Source: Gottfriedia solisilvae (GTDB lineage Bacteria > Bacillota > Bacilli > Bacillales > Bacillaceae_G). Taken from it: a stretch of DNA of 64,000 nucleotides. The notes beneath the pieces were generated by a model. That model made no database searches. It had not been told where the DNA came from and saw nothing but the letters and a program-made list of their open reading frames with translations. Position numbers and translations under genes: made by a program. Below are positions 17,822 through 26,833 of the stretch, piece after piece (the stretch's first letter is position 1; the number at the start of each line of letters is the position of its first letter). The stretch is from contig NZ_NETJ01000006.1 in NCBI RefSeq assembly GCF_002128405.1, forward strand, positions 62,001 through 126,000, written 5' to 3'.

Positions 17822-18661
17822 ATGGAACAATTGAAGATTGGAACTTGTGTCATTCGGTGGTTGAATGGCGGAAATACTCAATTAGATGGAGGAGCAATGT
17901 TTGGTGTTGTTCCGAAAGCACTTTGGTCAAAAAAATATGTTGTAAATGATCAAAATCAAATACCTTTGCGTACAGACCCTTTATTTATTCAAACAAATGG
18001 ATTAAATATTTTGATTGATAGCGGAATTGGTGTAAATAAATTAAATGAAAAACAAAAAAGAAACTTTGGTGTAACAGAGGATTCAAGCATAGAAGAACAT
18101 TTATCAAATTATGGTGTAACAGTAGAAGATATCGATTATGTCATTATGACTCATTTGCATTTTGATCATGCTAGTGGTTTAACGAAATTTGTAAATGGTG
18201 AATACCAATCTGTCTTTTTAAATGCCAAAATCATTACATCTAAAATAGAGTGGGATGAAATGAGAAACCCTAATATTCGTTCAGCTAATACATATTGGAA
18301 AGAGAATTGGGAAGCTATTCAAAATCAAGTCATACCATTTGAAAATGAATATTCTGTTACAGACGAAATGACGGTCATTCATACAGGTGGCCATAGTGAT
18401 GGACATAGTATCATTAAAATCGAAACTGAAAATGAATTATTATTACATATGGGTGATTTAATGCCAACCCATGCACATAAGTCACCATTATGGGTTATGG
18501 CATATGATGATTATCCAATGACTTCTGTATATGCAAAAGAAAAGTGGGTGAACGAAGGATTAAATAGAAACTCCTGGTTTACTTTTTATCACGACGATGT
18601 GTATAGAGCAGTTAAGTGGAATTCAGATGGGCAAATTCTAGAGTCTATTCAAAAAAACTAA
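17822..18661 (+). CDS. ytnP: Metallo-beta-lactamase-fold lactonase YtnP
   Basis: A 279-residue MBL-fold hydrolase with the zinc motif THLHFDH (His111, His113, Asp115, His116), a distal HTGGHSDGHS and HMGDLMPTHAH. This arrangement is typical of quorum-quenching lactonases. B. subtilis YtnP, the apparent orthologue, is reported to inactivate Streptomyces signals; the activity here is inferred. GGAGGGG precedes the ATG. A very long terminator hairpin follows. Confidence 0.87.
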   Translation: MEQLKIGTCVIRWLNGGNTQLDGGAMFGVVPKALWSKKYVVNDQNQIPLRTDPLFIQTNGLNILIDSGIGVNKLNEKQKRNFGVTEDSSIEEHLSNYGVTVEDIDYVIMTHLHFDHASGLTKFVNGEYQSVFLNAKIITSKIEWDEMRNPNIRSANTYWKENWEAIQNQVIPFENEYSVTDEMTVIHTGGHSDGHSIIKIETENELLLHMGDLMPTHAHKSPLWVMAYDDYPMTSVYAKEKWVNEGLNRNSWFTFYHDDVYRAVKWNSDGQILESIQKN

Positions 18662-18672
18662 TCTGCAATTAT

Positions 18673-18735
18673 AGCCCTTCATTTTCGATCCAATTTCTAC
18701 GAATAGATGAATGGATCGAAAATGAAGGGCTTTTG
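18673..18735. terminator. Bidirectional terminator between ytnP and ytzB
   Basis: A perfect 20-bp stem (18673-18692 with 18712-18731) around a 19-nt loop, with a T tail. Confidence 0.88.
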
Positions 18736-18764
18736 CCTAAATTTTGCTTTAGTTTAAATTTTCA

Positions 18765-19076
18765 TTATACAATTTGAGCAGAAATTAATTCACCGTTAAC
18801 GGCATTAAGGATGAAAGAATAATTAGTTGTATGGTTATCAGCTTCAACAACCGTGAAGCCACCTTCGTACACGTCACCCTCATAGTCAGGTAACTCAGCC
18901 CACTTAGGTTCTGAATGAATCCAAGTACCAGTTACATTTCCATATGATAAGAAGACTGGTTTAATTGTTTTTAAAGCTTTCTCAGCTGGTACATACTGTG
19001 AAGAGAGTTTTTTCTGTAAGTAAAGACCGCCTGCAATCCCTAGACCTAAACCGATTAATACACGTTTTAATTTCAT
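18765..19076 (-). CDS. ytzB: YtzB-like PepSY-domain protein
   Basis: A 103-residue protein with one N-terminal hydrophobic segment (RVLIGLGLGIAGGLYL, residues 5-20) and a PepSY-type fold outside: AEKALKTIKPVF ... GTWIHSEP ... GGFTVVEADNHTTNYSFILNAVNGELIS. It is probably anchored in the membrane and faces outward. PepSY domains are thought to modulate proteases, but no partner is evident. AGGTGG precedes the ATG. It is divergent from ytoP. Confidence 0.8.
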   Translation of the reverse strand: MKLKRVLIGLGLGIAGGLYLQKKLSSQYVPAEKALKTIKPVFLSYGNVTGTWIHSEPKWAELPDYEGDVYEGGFTVVEADNHTTNYSFILNAVNGELISAQIV

Positions 19077-19237
19077 TTATGCCACCTCTAATATGTAATA
19101 GTTTACGTGAAAAATTATCTATACCTAATCTTAGTCAAATAGAGTCAACATTTCAATGATTAGCATTGGTATTATATGCTATTTTTCGATAAAATAAAGA
19201 AGAAAATAAAATGTTTTCTATAGAGAGGAACGAAAAT

Positions 19238-20308
19238 ATGAATCAAGATACTCTTCAACTTTTTAAATTTCTTACAGAATTACAAGGCGCATCTGGCTTT
19301 GAGCATGAAGTTCGTCATTTTATGAGAAAAGAATTAGAGAAATACACAAATGAAATAGTACAAGATCGACTTGGTAGTATTTTTGGCGTAAAACGTGGTG
19401 TTGAAGATGGTCCAACTGTAATGGTTGCGGGTCATATGGATGAAGTTGGCTTTATGGTCACTCAAATTACTGAAAATGGGATGTTACGTTTTCAACCACT
19501 TGGTGGATGGTGGAGCCAAGTATTGCTTGCTCAAAGAGTTCAAGTTATGACTGATCAAGGTCCTGTAATTGGGGTGATTGGTTCAATTCCACCACATTTA
19601 CTAAGTGATGAATTAAGAGCTAGACCAATGGATATTAAAAATATGTTAATTGATATTGGTGCGGATAATAAGGAAGATGCTTTGAAAATAGGTGTTCGTC
19701 CTGGTCAACAAATCGTTCCAGTTTGTCCGTTTACACCAATGGCAAACGAAAAGAAAATAATGGCAAAAGCATGGGATAACCGATACGGTTGTGGTCTTGC
19801 ACTTGAATTATTAAAAGAAGTTCAAAATGAAGAATTACCAAATATTTTATATTCAGGTGCGACAGTTCAAGAAGAAGTTGGATTAAGAGGTGCCCAAACA
19901 GCTGCAAATATGATTAAGCCAGATATATTCTATGCGTTAGATGCTAGTCCAGCGAATGATATGTCAGGTGCAAAATCAGAATTTGGTCAACTAGGTAAAG
20001 GTGTTCTTTTACGTATTCTAGATCGTACGATGGTAACTCATAAAGGCTTACGTGAGTTTGTTTTAGATACTGCAGAAACAAATAATATTCCTTATCAATA
20101 CTTTGTATCACAAGGTGGAACTGATGCAGGAAGAGTACATACTTCAAATGACGGCGTTCCATCAGCAGTAATCGGAATTTGCTCAAGATACATCCACACA
20201 GCGGCTTCCATTATTCATGTTGATGACTACATGGCAGCGAAAGAATTACTTGTTAAGCTTGTAAAATCAACTGACAAAACAACAGTTGAAACATTACGTA
20301 ACTACTAA
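19238..20308 (+). CDS. ytoP: M42 family glutamyl-type aminopeptidase YtoP
   Basis: A 356-residue cytoplasmic M42 metallopeptidase with the metal site motifs [11 protein letters not shown] (His, Asp), AWDNRYGCG (Asp), [11 protein letters not shown] (catalytic Glu pair), YALDASP (Asp) and a late SRYIHTAAS (His). It forms large aminopeptidase complexes in characterised relatives. The start is at MNQDTLQ, 8 nt after GAGAGGA; an upstream ATG at 19211 would precede that site. A terminator follows at 20336. Confidence 0.92.
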   Translation: MNQDTLQLFKFLTELQGASGFEHEVRHFMRKELEKYTNEIVQDRLGSIFGVKRGVEDGPTVMVAGHMDEVGFMVTQITENGMLRFQPLGGWWSQVLLAQRVQVMTDQGPVIGVIGSIPPHLLSDELRARPMDIKNMLIDIGADNKEDALKIGVRPGQQIVPVCPFTPMANEKKIMAKAWDNRYGCGLALELLKEVQNEELPNILYSGATVQEEVGLRGAQTAANMIKPDIFYALDASPANDMSGAKSEFGQLGKGVLLRILDRTMVTHKGLREFVLDTAETNNIPYQYFVSQGGTDAGRVHTSNDGVPSAVIGICSRYIHTAASIIHVDDYMAAKELLVKLVKSTDKTTVETLRNY

Positions 20309-20335
20309 AAAATCTAGATATTTTGTCTACACATT

Positions 20336-20361
20336 AAGAAGCCTATTAAAGGCTTCTTTTC
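20336..20361 (+). terminator. Terminator after ytoP
   Basis: The stem AAGAAGCC / GGCTTCTT with loop TATTAAA is followed by TTC. Confidence 0.75.
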
Positions 20362-20373
20362 TATTAGATAGTA

Positions 20374-20414
20374 AGTATTTCTAATTAATTAAGGGAGAAA
20401 TAATTAGAAATACT
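20374..20414. other. 14-bp perfect inverted repeat
   Basis: AGTATTTCTAATTA (20374-20387) pairs with its complement at 20401-20414 across a 13-nt loop. No T run follows, so it is not a simple terminator. It lies beside the repeat cluster in the ytoP-DUF84 gap. Confidence 0.5.
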
Positions 20415-20466
20415 GTAATTGAGCCGTTTGAATGATAAAAAGGATAATTAGAAGAAATTATTTGGA

Positions 20467-20520
20467 AAATAAGGTGCTCGACTCAATTGGAGATGAGGGG
20501 CAGAGAGAAATCTCAGGCAT
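20467..20520. repeat. Partial degenerate copy of the palindromic repeat
   Basis: AATAAGGTGCTCGACTC then a diverged CAGAGAGAAATCTCAGGC match the left part of the complete copy that starts 70 nt later (GTAAGGTGCTCGACTC ... GACAGCTGAGACCCC). It looks like an internally decayed tandem partner. Confidence 0.6.
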
Positions 20521-20536
20521 AAAAAATCATTTTAGA

Positions 20537-20668
20537 AGTTGAGTGGAGCGTAAGGTGCTCGACTCCTATGGGAAATGCTGGACAGCTGAGACCCCGCAGG
20601 CGCGAATGCGACGAGGAGGCTCAGCGCCAGCCTCATGGAAAGCGAGCATCCTGAAGCGGAATTCAACA
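20537..20668. repeat. Bacillaceae-type interspersed palindromic repeat, copy 2
   Basis: About 132 bp with the full block order: AGTTGAGTGGAGCG, GTGCTCGACTCC, GCTGAGACCCCGCAGGCGC, CGAGGAGGCTCAGCGCC, GAAAGCGAGCATCC, GAAGCGGAATTCAAC. The two ends are complementary. It shares the layout of copy 1 (673-798). Together with the partial copy it fills most of the gap before the DUF84 gene; I see no gene in 20309-20724. Confidence 0.75.
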
Positions 20669-20724
20669 CTCTTCTTTTAGCTGAGTAAGAGCATAAACAG
20701 AAACAACGAATGGGAGACACAACT

Positions 20725-21243
20725 ATGAAAATAACGATTGGTTCACTAAATCCGACTAAAGTAGAAGCAGTAAAAAGTGTTTTTCGTCATTTTGAAGTAA
20801 TAGGAAAAAACGTCCCATCTAACGTATCAAATCAACCGATGACTGACCATGAAACAATGGAAGGTGCAATTAACCGCGCAAATAATGCGAAAAGAGAAGG
20901 TAATTCAGAGATTGGAATCGGTTTAGAAGGTGGAGTAATTATTGAAAATGATAGATTATTCCTTTGTAACTGGGGTGCCCTTGTTTATGAAAATGAAACA
21001 ATTTTAGCAAGTGGTGCTAAAATATTATTACCAAGGGAATTTATTAAAGAATTGCAAAATGGAATTGAGCTTTCAGAAATAATGGAAACATACACAAACG
21101 AAAAAGATATTCGAAGTAAAGAAGGCGCAGTGGGAATCTTTACGAATGGTCAAATAACAAGAACCCAAATTTTTGAACATATCTCTAAACTATTATTAGG
21201 CCAATATGAGTTTCAGATTGGTCATGGTAAGACAAAGAAATAA
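20725..21243 (+). CDS. DUF84 family inosine/xanthosine triphosphatase-like protein
   Basis: A 172-residue protein with the YjjX/DUF84 pattern: ITIGSLNPTKVEAVKSVF at the start, SNQPMTDHETMEGAINRA, and EIGIGLEGGV with its conserved glycines and acidic residue. Characterised members hydrolyse ITP and XTP, protecting nucleotide pools. The ATG at 20725 is chosen because GGGAG ends 8 nt upstream; the ATG at 20710 overlaps that site. It lies just after the repeat cluster. Confidence 0.8.
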   Translation: MKITIGSLNPTKVEAVKSVFRHFEVIGKNVPSNVSNQPMTDHETMEGAINRANNAKREGNSEIGIGLEGGVIIENDRLFLCNWGALVYENETILASGAKILLPREFIKELQNGIELSEIMETYTNEKDIRSKEGAVGIFTNGQITRTQIFEHISKLLLGQYEFQIGHGKTKK

Positions 21244-21253
21244 GTCGTCATTT

Positions 21254-21281
21254 TTGCATATCGATAAAAATACGTTAAAAT
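21254..21281 (+). promoter_or_regulatory. Putative sigma-A promoter for ytpPQR
   Basis: TTGCAT (21254-21259), a 16-nt spacer, then TAAAAT (21276-21281), about 35 nt before the ytpP start. Confidence 0.5.
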
Positions 21282-21315
21282 ATAAGAAAACCAGACATGA
21301 AGGGAAGTAAATAAA

Positions 21316-21633
21316 ATGGAAAAAATAACATCAGTTGAACAATTTGAACAAGCAAGACAAGGAGAAAATGTCGTTTTTCAATTTTCTGCAGACTGGTGCC
21401 CAGATTGTAGATTTTTAGATATGTTCTTCCAAGAAATTATTGATGAAAATAGTGATTTTACTTTTTATTATGTAGATCGCGACCAATTCATTGAGGTCTG
21501 CCAAGAATTAGATATATTTGGAATACCTAGCTTTGTAGCATTTAATAAAGGTGTAGAAATTGGACGTTATGTAAATAAAGACAGAAAAACGAAGGAACAA
21601 GTTGAAGAGTTCCTTGCTGGATTAAGAGGGTAA
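21316..21633 (+). CDS. ytpP: Thioredoxin-like protein YtpP
   Basis: A 105-residue single thioredoxin fold. The active-site motif is SADWCPDCRFLD (Cys28, Cys31), WCPDC rather than WCGPC, and the cis-Pro loop is DIFGIPSFVAF. It is probably a cytoplasmic disulfide reductase of uncertain target. It is first of the ytpP-ytpQ-ytpR run, with 17 nt to the next gene. Confidence 0.88.
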   Translation: MEKITSVEQFEQARQGENVVFQFSADWCPDCRFLDMFFQEIIDENSDFTFYYVDRDQFIEVCQELDIFGIPSFVAFNKGVEIGRYVNKDRKTKEQVEEFLAGLRG

Positions 21634-21650
21634 TAAGGAAGGTAGTTCAA

Positions 21651-22448
21651 TTGGCTAAGAAAACAACGTTAGATATCAAAAGAATGATTGAAAATCGACT
21701 TAAAGACGAAAAATGGCGTTTTATTTATGATCGAGAAAAAGAAGATCTACGCATTGAAGGTAAAGAAAGTCAAAAAGGGATGAGTGTTTCATTAAATAGT
21801 GCGGTTGCGAAATATGAATCAGAAGGTGAAGCAGCTTTTGAAGAATTAATTTATTATGTTGAAGAAGCTCTCGCTGCTATGCATTCTGAAACTGTGTTTT
21901 TAGAAGAACAAGTTTTACCAGTCATTCGTGCAACTTCTTTTCCTACTGAAAAAGAAGAAGGGAATCTATTTGTCACGTCTGAACATACAGCCGAAACAAG
22001 AATTTACTATGCGATTGATTCAGAAAAAACGTACCAACTAATCGATGAAAACCTATTAACGAAATCTGGATATACGAAAGAACAGATTCACACAATGGCC
22101 CTCTTTAATTTACGGAAAATGCCTGCTAATATAAAAGAAGATACGGTTGCTGAGAACATATTTTACTTCGTACGCACGAATGATGGCTATGATGCAAGTA
22201 GAGTATTAAATGGAACATTTCTGAAAGAAATACAATCGAAAGTAAAAGGTGAATTCTTATTAGGAATCCCGCATGGAGATGTATTAATTATTGCAGACAT
22301 TCGAAATAACGTAGGTTATGATATAATGGCGCAAATGAATATGAGCTTCTTTGCAAGTGGCAAAATTCCGATAACATCACTTTCATTTGCCTATGAAAAT
22401 GAAAAGCTAACACCAGTATTTATTTTAGGAAAACAGAAGAAACAGTAG
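21651..22448 (+). CDS. ytpQ: DUF1444 family protein YtpQ
   Basis: A 265-residue soluble protein of the DUF1444 family, recognised by the N-terminal [20 protein letters not shown] and its place between ytpP and ytpR. Later blocks include [19 protein letters not shown] and [15 protein letters not shown]. Its biochemical role is unknown. The TTG start has AAGGAAGG upstream. It is co-transcribed with ytpP and ytpR. Confidence 0.87.
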   Translation: MAKKTTLDIKRMIENRLKDEKWRFIYDREKEDLRIEGKESQKGMSVSLNSAVAKYESEGEAAFEELIYYVEEALAAMHSETVFLEEQVLPVIRATSFPTEKEEGNLFVTSEHTAETRIYYAIDSEKTYQLIDENLLTKSGYTKEQIHTMALFNLRKMPANIKEDTVAENIFYFVRTNDGYDASRVLNGTFLKEIQSKVKGEFLLGIPHGDVLIIADIRNNVGYDIMAQMNMSFFASGKIPITSLSFAYENEKLTPVFILGKQKKQ

Positions 22449-22462
22449 AGAGGAAGAAATCA

Positions 22463-23068
22463 GTGAATATTTTTTATAATCTTGAAGGAATTGGTGATAC
22501 GCTTTTAATCACTTTAAAACAAATTCCATCAGAAGATCGCAAAGTAGAACGTAAAGGGAATATTGCCCGTGTTTATAGTGTACATACAAATGAAACTGTA
22601 GCTATTAATGTTTTTCAAGCATCTTCATATGTTGATGTACAAGAACAAGGAGTCGTTACAATTACTGAACCATTAGTAAACACTTTAAATGAATTATTAG
22701 AAAAAGAAGGCTTTACTGATACATTAGTGTTAGATTTATCACCTAAATTCGTAGTTGGTTATGTTCTTGAAAAAGAAAAACATCCAAATGCTGATAAATT
22801 AAATGTATGTAAAGTTGATGTTGGAACGGAAACTTTGCAAATTGTGTGTGGTGCTCCGAATGTTGAACAAGGCCAAAAAGTAGTTGTTGCGAAAGTTGGC
22901 GCTGTTATGCCATCAGGATTAGTTATTAAAGATGCAAACCTACGTGGAGTAGATTCATTTGGAATGATTTGTTCTGCACGTGAACTTGATTTACCGAATG
23001 CTCCACAAGAAAAAGGTATTCTGGTTTTAGAGTCAGACGCTGAAGTAGGACAACCTTTCAATCAATAA
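22463..23068 (+). CDS. ytpR: tRNA-binding (EMAP/OB-fold) domain protein YtpR
   Basis: A 201-residue protein. The N-terminal 90 residues are specific to YtpR. The C-terminal half (about 95-198) is a tRNA-binding OB-fold like the N-terminal domain of Phe[26 protein letters not shown] ... QIVCGAPNV ... [11 protein letters not shown] ... [17 protein letters not shown]. It probably binds tRNA in trans. The GTG start follows AGAGGAAG. A terminator follows. Confidence 0.9.
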   Translation: MNIFYNLEGIGDTLLITLKQIPSEDRKVERKGNIARVYSVHTNETVAINVFQASSYVDVQEQGVVTITEPLVNTLNELLEKEGFTDTLVLDLSPKFVVGYVLEKEKHPNADKLNVCKVDVGTETLQIVCGAPNVEQGQKVVVAKVGAVMPSGLVIKDANLRGVDSFGMICSARELDLPNAPQEKGILVLESDAEVGQPFNQ

Positions 23069-23080
23069 TTAAATCATATT

Positions 23081-23121
23081 AAAAATGCTAGTGCCTATAG
23101 TGGGCAACTAGCATTTTTTTT
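23081..23121 (+). terminator. Terminator after ytpR
   Basis: The stem AAAAATGCTAGT / ACTAGCATTTTT has a 14-nt loop and an eight-T tail. Confidence 0.88.
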
Positions 23122-23311
23122 ATTAAAATTATCTTATTTTAAGGAAGCTATTTTCTAATTTAATATGAAATATGTCATTATTTAATTGATTTCTAAAAGT
23201 TTATATCGAAATATATGAGTTTAAGCAGAATTTGTAATAATATTGTGTTTTTTGTCATTATATCACATGGTAAAATAGAAGATACGAAATGAAATAGAGA
23301 GAGTGAGAATA

Positions 23312-26300
23312 ATGAAAAAGTGGTTAAAGAGTCTATTTAAGGGAGATAGCCTTAATGAGATGAAAAATGAGATTGACGAAAAGCCATCTGATGCTAGAGT
23401 AATACAATCGCACTCTATCGATATAAAAAAACAAGATGAATTTGAACGTCCTAATTTCAGATTTCCCTTGCAATTAGATGACGATGTAATAGTGAAAGAA
23501 GAACAACATCACGAAGTCGACACAGTATTCCAAAAGCAAAAAAATTATGATTTCTGGCAAAATAGTGCCTCTCAACCAAGCAATCAAATGAATAAAGAAA
23601 ACAATCAGACTTCATTCAAACAGAGAGAGGATCTCTGGCAAAGTTCAACGCATTTAATGAATCAATCAAATAGAGAAAAAATCCAGCCTTCATACAATCA
23701 AAGAGAAGATTTTTGGCAGGAAACAACGAATTCAAAGAATCAATTACATAGAGAAGAAGTTCAATCTGTGTATAAACAACAGAAAAATAATTTCACGAGG
23801 AGTGAAGTGACCCAACAAACAGAAAAAGCAATACCTGAAAAAGAAGAGAAAGTTGATATTGTTTTTCGACCTAAACGAAAAACGCCTTTTCGACCAAGTG
23901 AATATATTTCACCGATTTATGGTTATCAAAAGCCTGATAGCTCAACAAATGAAGTACTATCAGATCCATTATTAAAAAGAGATGAGGCCTCTTTAGAGGA
24001 AAAAGTACAGTCTCAAAATGAAGTTAACCAAATCCAACAAAATCAAACATTTAATGAGAAGCAACAAAACCAAAATGATTCGATTGAAAGCGAAGGAAAT
24101 AGCATAATTCTTTCGAAGAATCAAAATGTAGAGCTTGTCGAAGATGTAATTCAAGCTAAGACACATGATTATGAGATGAATGAGACTGAGGTATTAGAAA
24201 GTATTGAGGAAAAAGAGGCTCAAACAGACCTTAATTCCGAAGCAATGCAAAATGGAATTCAAAATAACATAGAAGATATAGTCGTGGCTGAAATAGAACT
24301 CACTCAGGACGAAAAACTAGAAGAACCAAAAGTAACGGAGTTCATCGACACTTGTGATTCTACAAATCTAGTCACAGATTATTACGAATTAAGAGATGAA
24401 GAAAGTAGTCAAGATGAAGAACGCAACGAATCTTACAAAAAAGAGTACGTTTCGGATGAACAAAATCGCACTGAAGATGAAGCAGTTGAGCTTCTAGAAG
24501 AAATAAAAAAGAACGGTTATGTGACTCAAAATGAAGATTGCACTCAGATAGAGCAAGTTTCAGATTGTGAAGAAGAAGTTCAAAATGAAACGACTGAAGA
24601 AAGTATGAGTGAAATTGAAGACTCAGAAGATTTGGAAAATCTTGTAGTCAATGAACAATTAGATTCTATTGAAGAAGAAATTGTAACTACTTCTGATCAA
24701 CTCCAAAATGAACATAAAACAATCGTTGAACATAGTGAGACTTCGATAAAAGAAGCATCTCAAGAAAGCAAAACTACGCCTGAGAAACCTAATGAAGAAA
24801 AGCGGGAGAAAAAACGAAATTTCCCATTCAATGTAATGATGCTTAGAAGTGATGTTGAAGCTTCACGCAAGGCAAATATCATGAGACAGCTACGTGAACT
24901 GCAAAGTGAAGCAGCGGCAACTTTAGAAAAAGTGGATAAAGAAACAGAAGCGCATGTTCTAACTGACGAAAATTCAGCAAATTCAATTGAGAGTGAAATC
25001 GTAATTGAACAAAACAGTATTGATCATCGTGTAAATGAAAGTTCTTCAAAGCAACAGACAGAATCTATGCATGAAGTGCCGTCAACTACAGATGACAATA
25101 TAAAAACAATGCATGAAGTGACTCCAACAAAAGATGACAGTACCGAAATGAAGTATGAAGTGACTCCAATTAATGATGACAATACAGAATCGTTACAAAA
25201 TGAAAATGTACGTGAAGAAATAGTTGAGAATACTTTCGTAAAGCAAACGGATGAAGTGATCATTGAAGAAATAAACTCGAATGAAACTACACCAAACCAA
25301 TATCAAGAAGTGCCAGTTATGCCACCAGTCCTATATGAGTTACCTGAGCTGGGATTATTAGCTGAGCCACCGGTTGAACAATTTAATGACGGTGATTGGG
25401 TCGAAGCACAAAAAGAATTACTTCAAGAAACGCTTCAAAATTTCAATGTGGGTGCAAAAGTCATTGCGGCAACACAAGGCCCGACAGTTACAAGATTTGA
25501 AGTACAACCAGACCCAGGTGTAAAAGTTAATAAAATTACCAATTTACAAGATGATATCAAATTAAGTTTAGCAGCTCGTGATATTAGAATCGAAGCGCCG
25601 ATACCTGGAAGAAGTGCAATAGGAATCGAAGTACCAAATCGAGAAAGTAAGCCAGTATTCTTAAGTGAGCTTGTAAGCAAGGACAAATTTTTACAAAGTG
25701 AATCACCATTAACTGTAGCACTTGGGCTTGATATAGGAGGAGAACCTGTTTTTGCAGACATTTCTAAGATGCCTCATGGATTAATTGCAGGTGCAACAGG
25801 ATCAGGTAAAAGTGTTTGTATCAATTCAATCTTAGTCAGTATTTTATATAAAGCAAAACCACATGAAGTTAAATTAATTTTGATTGATCCTAAGATGGTT
25901 GAGCTTGCGCCTTATAATCACATACCACATTTAATTTCTCCGGTCATTACGGATGCACGAGCAGCAACAGCGGCATTAAAATGGGCATGTGATGAGATGG
26001 ATAGACGATATGATTTATTTGCTCATGCAGGTGCACGAGATATAAAACGATTTAATGATTTGGCAAAGAAAAAAAGCGCATTTAATGATGAGCTTCCATA
26101 TTTGGTGATCGTAATAGATGAGTTAGCTGACCTAATGATGGTTTCACCAGGGGATGTAGAAACTTATATTTGTCGAATTGCACAAAAAGCTAGAGCTTGC
26201 GGTATACATTTACTAGTTGCTACACAAAGACCGTCAGTTGATGTAATCACAGGTATCATCAAATCTAACATTCCGACACGAATTGCTTTTACTGTATCAT

Positions 26301-26740
26301 CACAAGTTGATTCAAGAACGATTATTGATATTGGTGGAGCTGAAAAGTTACTTGGACGAGGAGATATGTTATTCTTAGATAATGGAAAATCTCAAGCAAT
26401 TCGTTTACAGGGCGTTTATGTTTCAGATGATGAAATTGAACATGTAGTTGAAATTGTGAAAGATCAACAAAAACCTAATTATTTATTTAATCAGGAAGAA
26501 CTTGTAGCAAAAGCAGATGCACATGATGTAGATGATGAACTGTTTGAAGAAGCAGTTGAATTTGTTATTGATCAAAAAGGAGCTTCTGTATCAATGCTAC
26601 AAAGACGTTTTCGAATTGGATATAATCGTGCAGCAAGATTAGTTGATCTGATGTTTGACCACGGCATTGTATCGAATCAAAATGGAAGTAAGCCTCGTGA
26701 TGTTCTGATGACGTTGGAGCAATTTCATTCTGAGGAATAA
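23312..26740 (+). CDS. sftA: DNA translocase SftA (FtsK/SpoIIIE family) with extended linker
   Basis: A 1142-residue FtsK-type translocase that moves DNA away from the closing septum. It has no N-terminal membrane segments, which fits the soluble SftA rather than SpoIIIE. Residues 1-50 are basic or mixed. About 60-680 is an acidic Gln/Glu/Asn-rich disordered linker with two sets of short repeats. The motor follows: Walker A GATGSGKS at 827-834, Walker B LVIVIDEL with Asp936, and the RxxQRPS region. A winged-helix gamma domain ends it (QKGASVSMLQRRFRIGYNRAARLVDLM). The B. subtilis protein is about 950 residues, so this linker is longer. The ATG at 23312 follows GAGAGAGTGAG. Confidence 0.92.
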   Translation: MKKWLKSLFKGDSLNEMKNEIDEKPSDARVIQSHSIDIKKQDEFERPNFRFPLQLDDDVIVKEEQHHEVDTVFQKQKNYDFWQNSASQPSNQMNKENNQTSFKQREDLWQSSTHLMNQSNREKIQPSYNQREDFWQETTNSKNQLHREEVQSVYKQQKNNFTRSEVTQQTEKAIPEKEEKVDIVFRPKRKTPFRPSEYISPIYGYQKPDSSTNEVLSDPLLKRDEASLEEKVQSQNEVNQIQQNQTFNEKQQNQNDSIESEGNSIILSKNQNVELVEDVIQAKTHDYEMNETEVLESIEEKEAQTDLNSEAMQNGIQNNIEDIVVAEIELTQDEKLEEPKVTEFIDTCDSTNLVTDYYELRDEESSQDEERNESYKKEYVSDEQNRTEDEAVELLEEIKKNGYVTQNEDCTQIEQVSDCEEEVQNETTEESMSEIEDSEDLENLVVNEQLDSIEEEIVTTSDQLQNEHKTIVEHSETSIKEASQESKTTPEKPNEEKREKKRNFPFNVMMLRSDVEASRKANIMRQLRELQSEAAATLEKVDKETEAHVLTDENSANSIESEIVIEQNSIDHRVNESSSKQQTESMHEVPSTTDDNIKTMHEVTPTKDDSTEMKYEVTPINDDNTESLQNENVREEIVENTFVKQTDEVIIEEINSNETTPNQYQEVPVMPPVLYELPELGLLAEPPVEQFNDGDWVEAQKELLQETLQNFNVGAKVIAATQGPTVTRFEVQPDPGVKVNKITNLQDDIKLSLAARDIRIEAPIPGRSAIGIEVPNRESKPVFLSELVSKDKFLQSESPLTVALGLDIGGEPVFADISKMPHGLIAGATGSGKSVCINSILVSILYKAKPHEVKLILIDPKMVELAPYNHIPHLISPVITDARAATAALKWACDEMDRRYDLFAHAGARDIKRFNDLAKKKSAFNDELPYLVIVIDELADLMMVSPGDVETYICRIAQKARACGIHLLVATQRPSVDVITGIIKSNIPTRIAFTVSSQVDSRTIIDIGGAEKLLGRGDMLFLDNGKSQAIRLQGVYVSDDEIEHVVEIVKDQQKPNYLFNQEELVAKADAHDVDDELFEEAVEFVIDQKGASVSMLQRRFRIGYNRAARLVDLMFDHGIVSNQNGSKPRDVLMTLEQFHSEE
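23549..23785 (+). repeat. Three in-frame 26-27-codon repeats in the SftA linker
   Basis: Units begin at 23549, 23630 and 23708. Each opens with D-F/L-W-Q and contains N/Q, R/K-E and S-x-K/N-Q-R-E-like stretches. The copies are diverged, suggesting old internal duplication of a disordered segment. Confidence 0.7.
25067..25189 (+). repeat. Three in-frame 13-14-codon repeats in the SftA linker
   Basis: Units start at 25067, 25109 and 25148. The consensus is M-H/K-(Y)-E-V-T-P-x-x-D-D-N/S-T-E. They are well conserved at the DNA level (ATGAAGTGACTCCAA-type core), suggesting recent expansion. Confidence 0.75.
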
Positions 26741-26833
26741 ATTTGATGGCAGTAAGACCCTAAGAAACGAATGTTAAAGTGTTTTTGACTCATACTAGAA
26801 AAATAGAACGATACAATCAGCAGGTGAAGATTC

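Noticed and set aside
22759-23061. 100-residue minus-strand frame inside ytpR
   Set aside because: It lies antisense to the clearly coding tRNA-binding domain; codon pattern fits only the ytpR strand.
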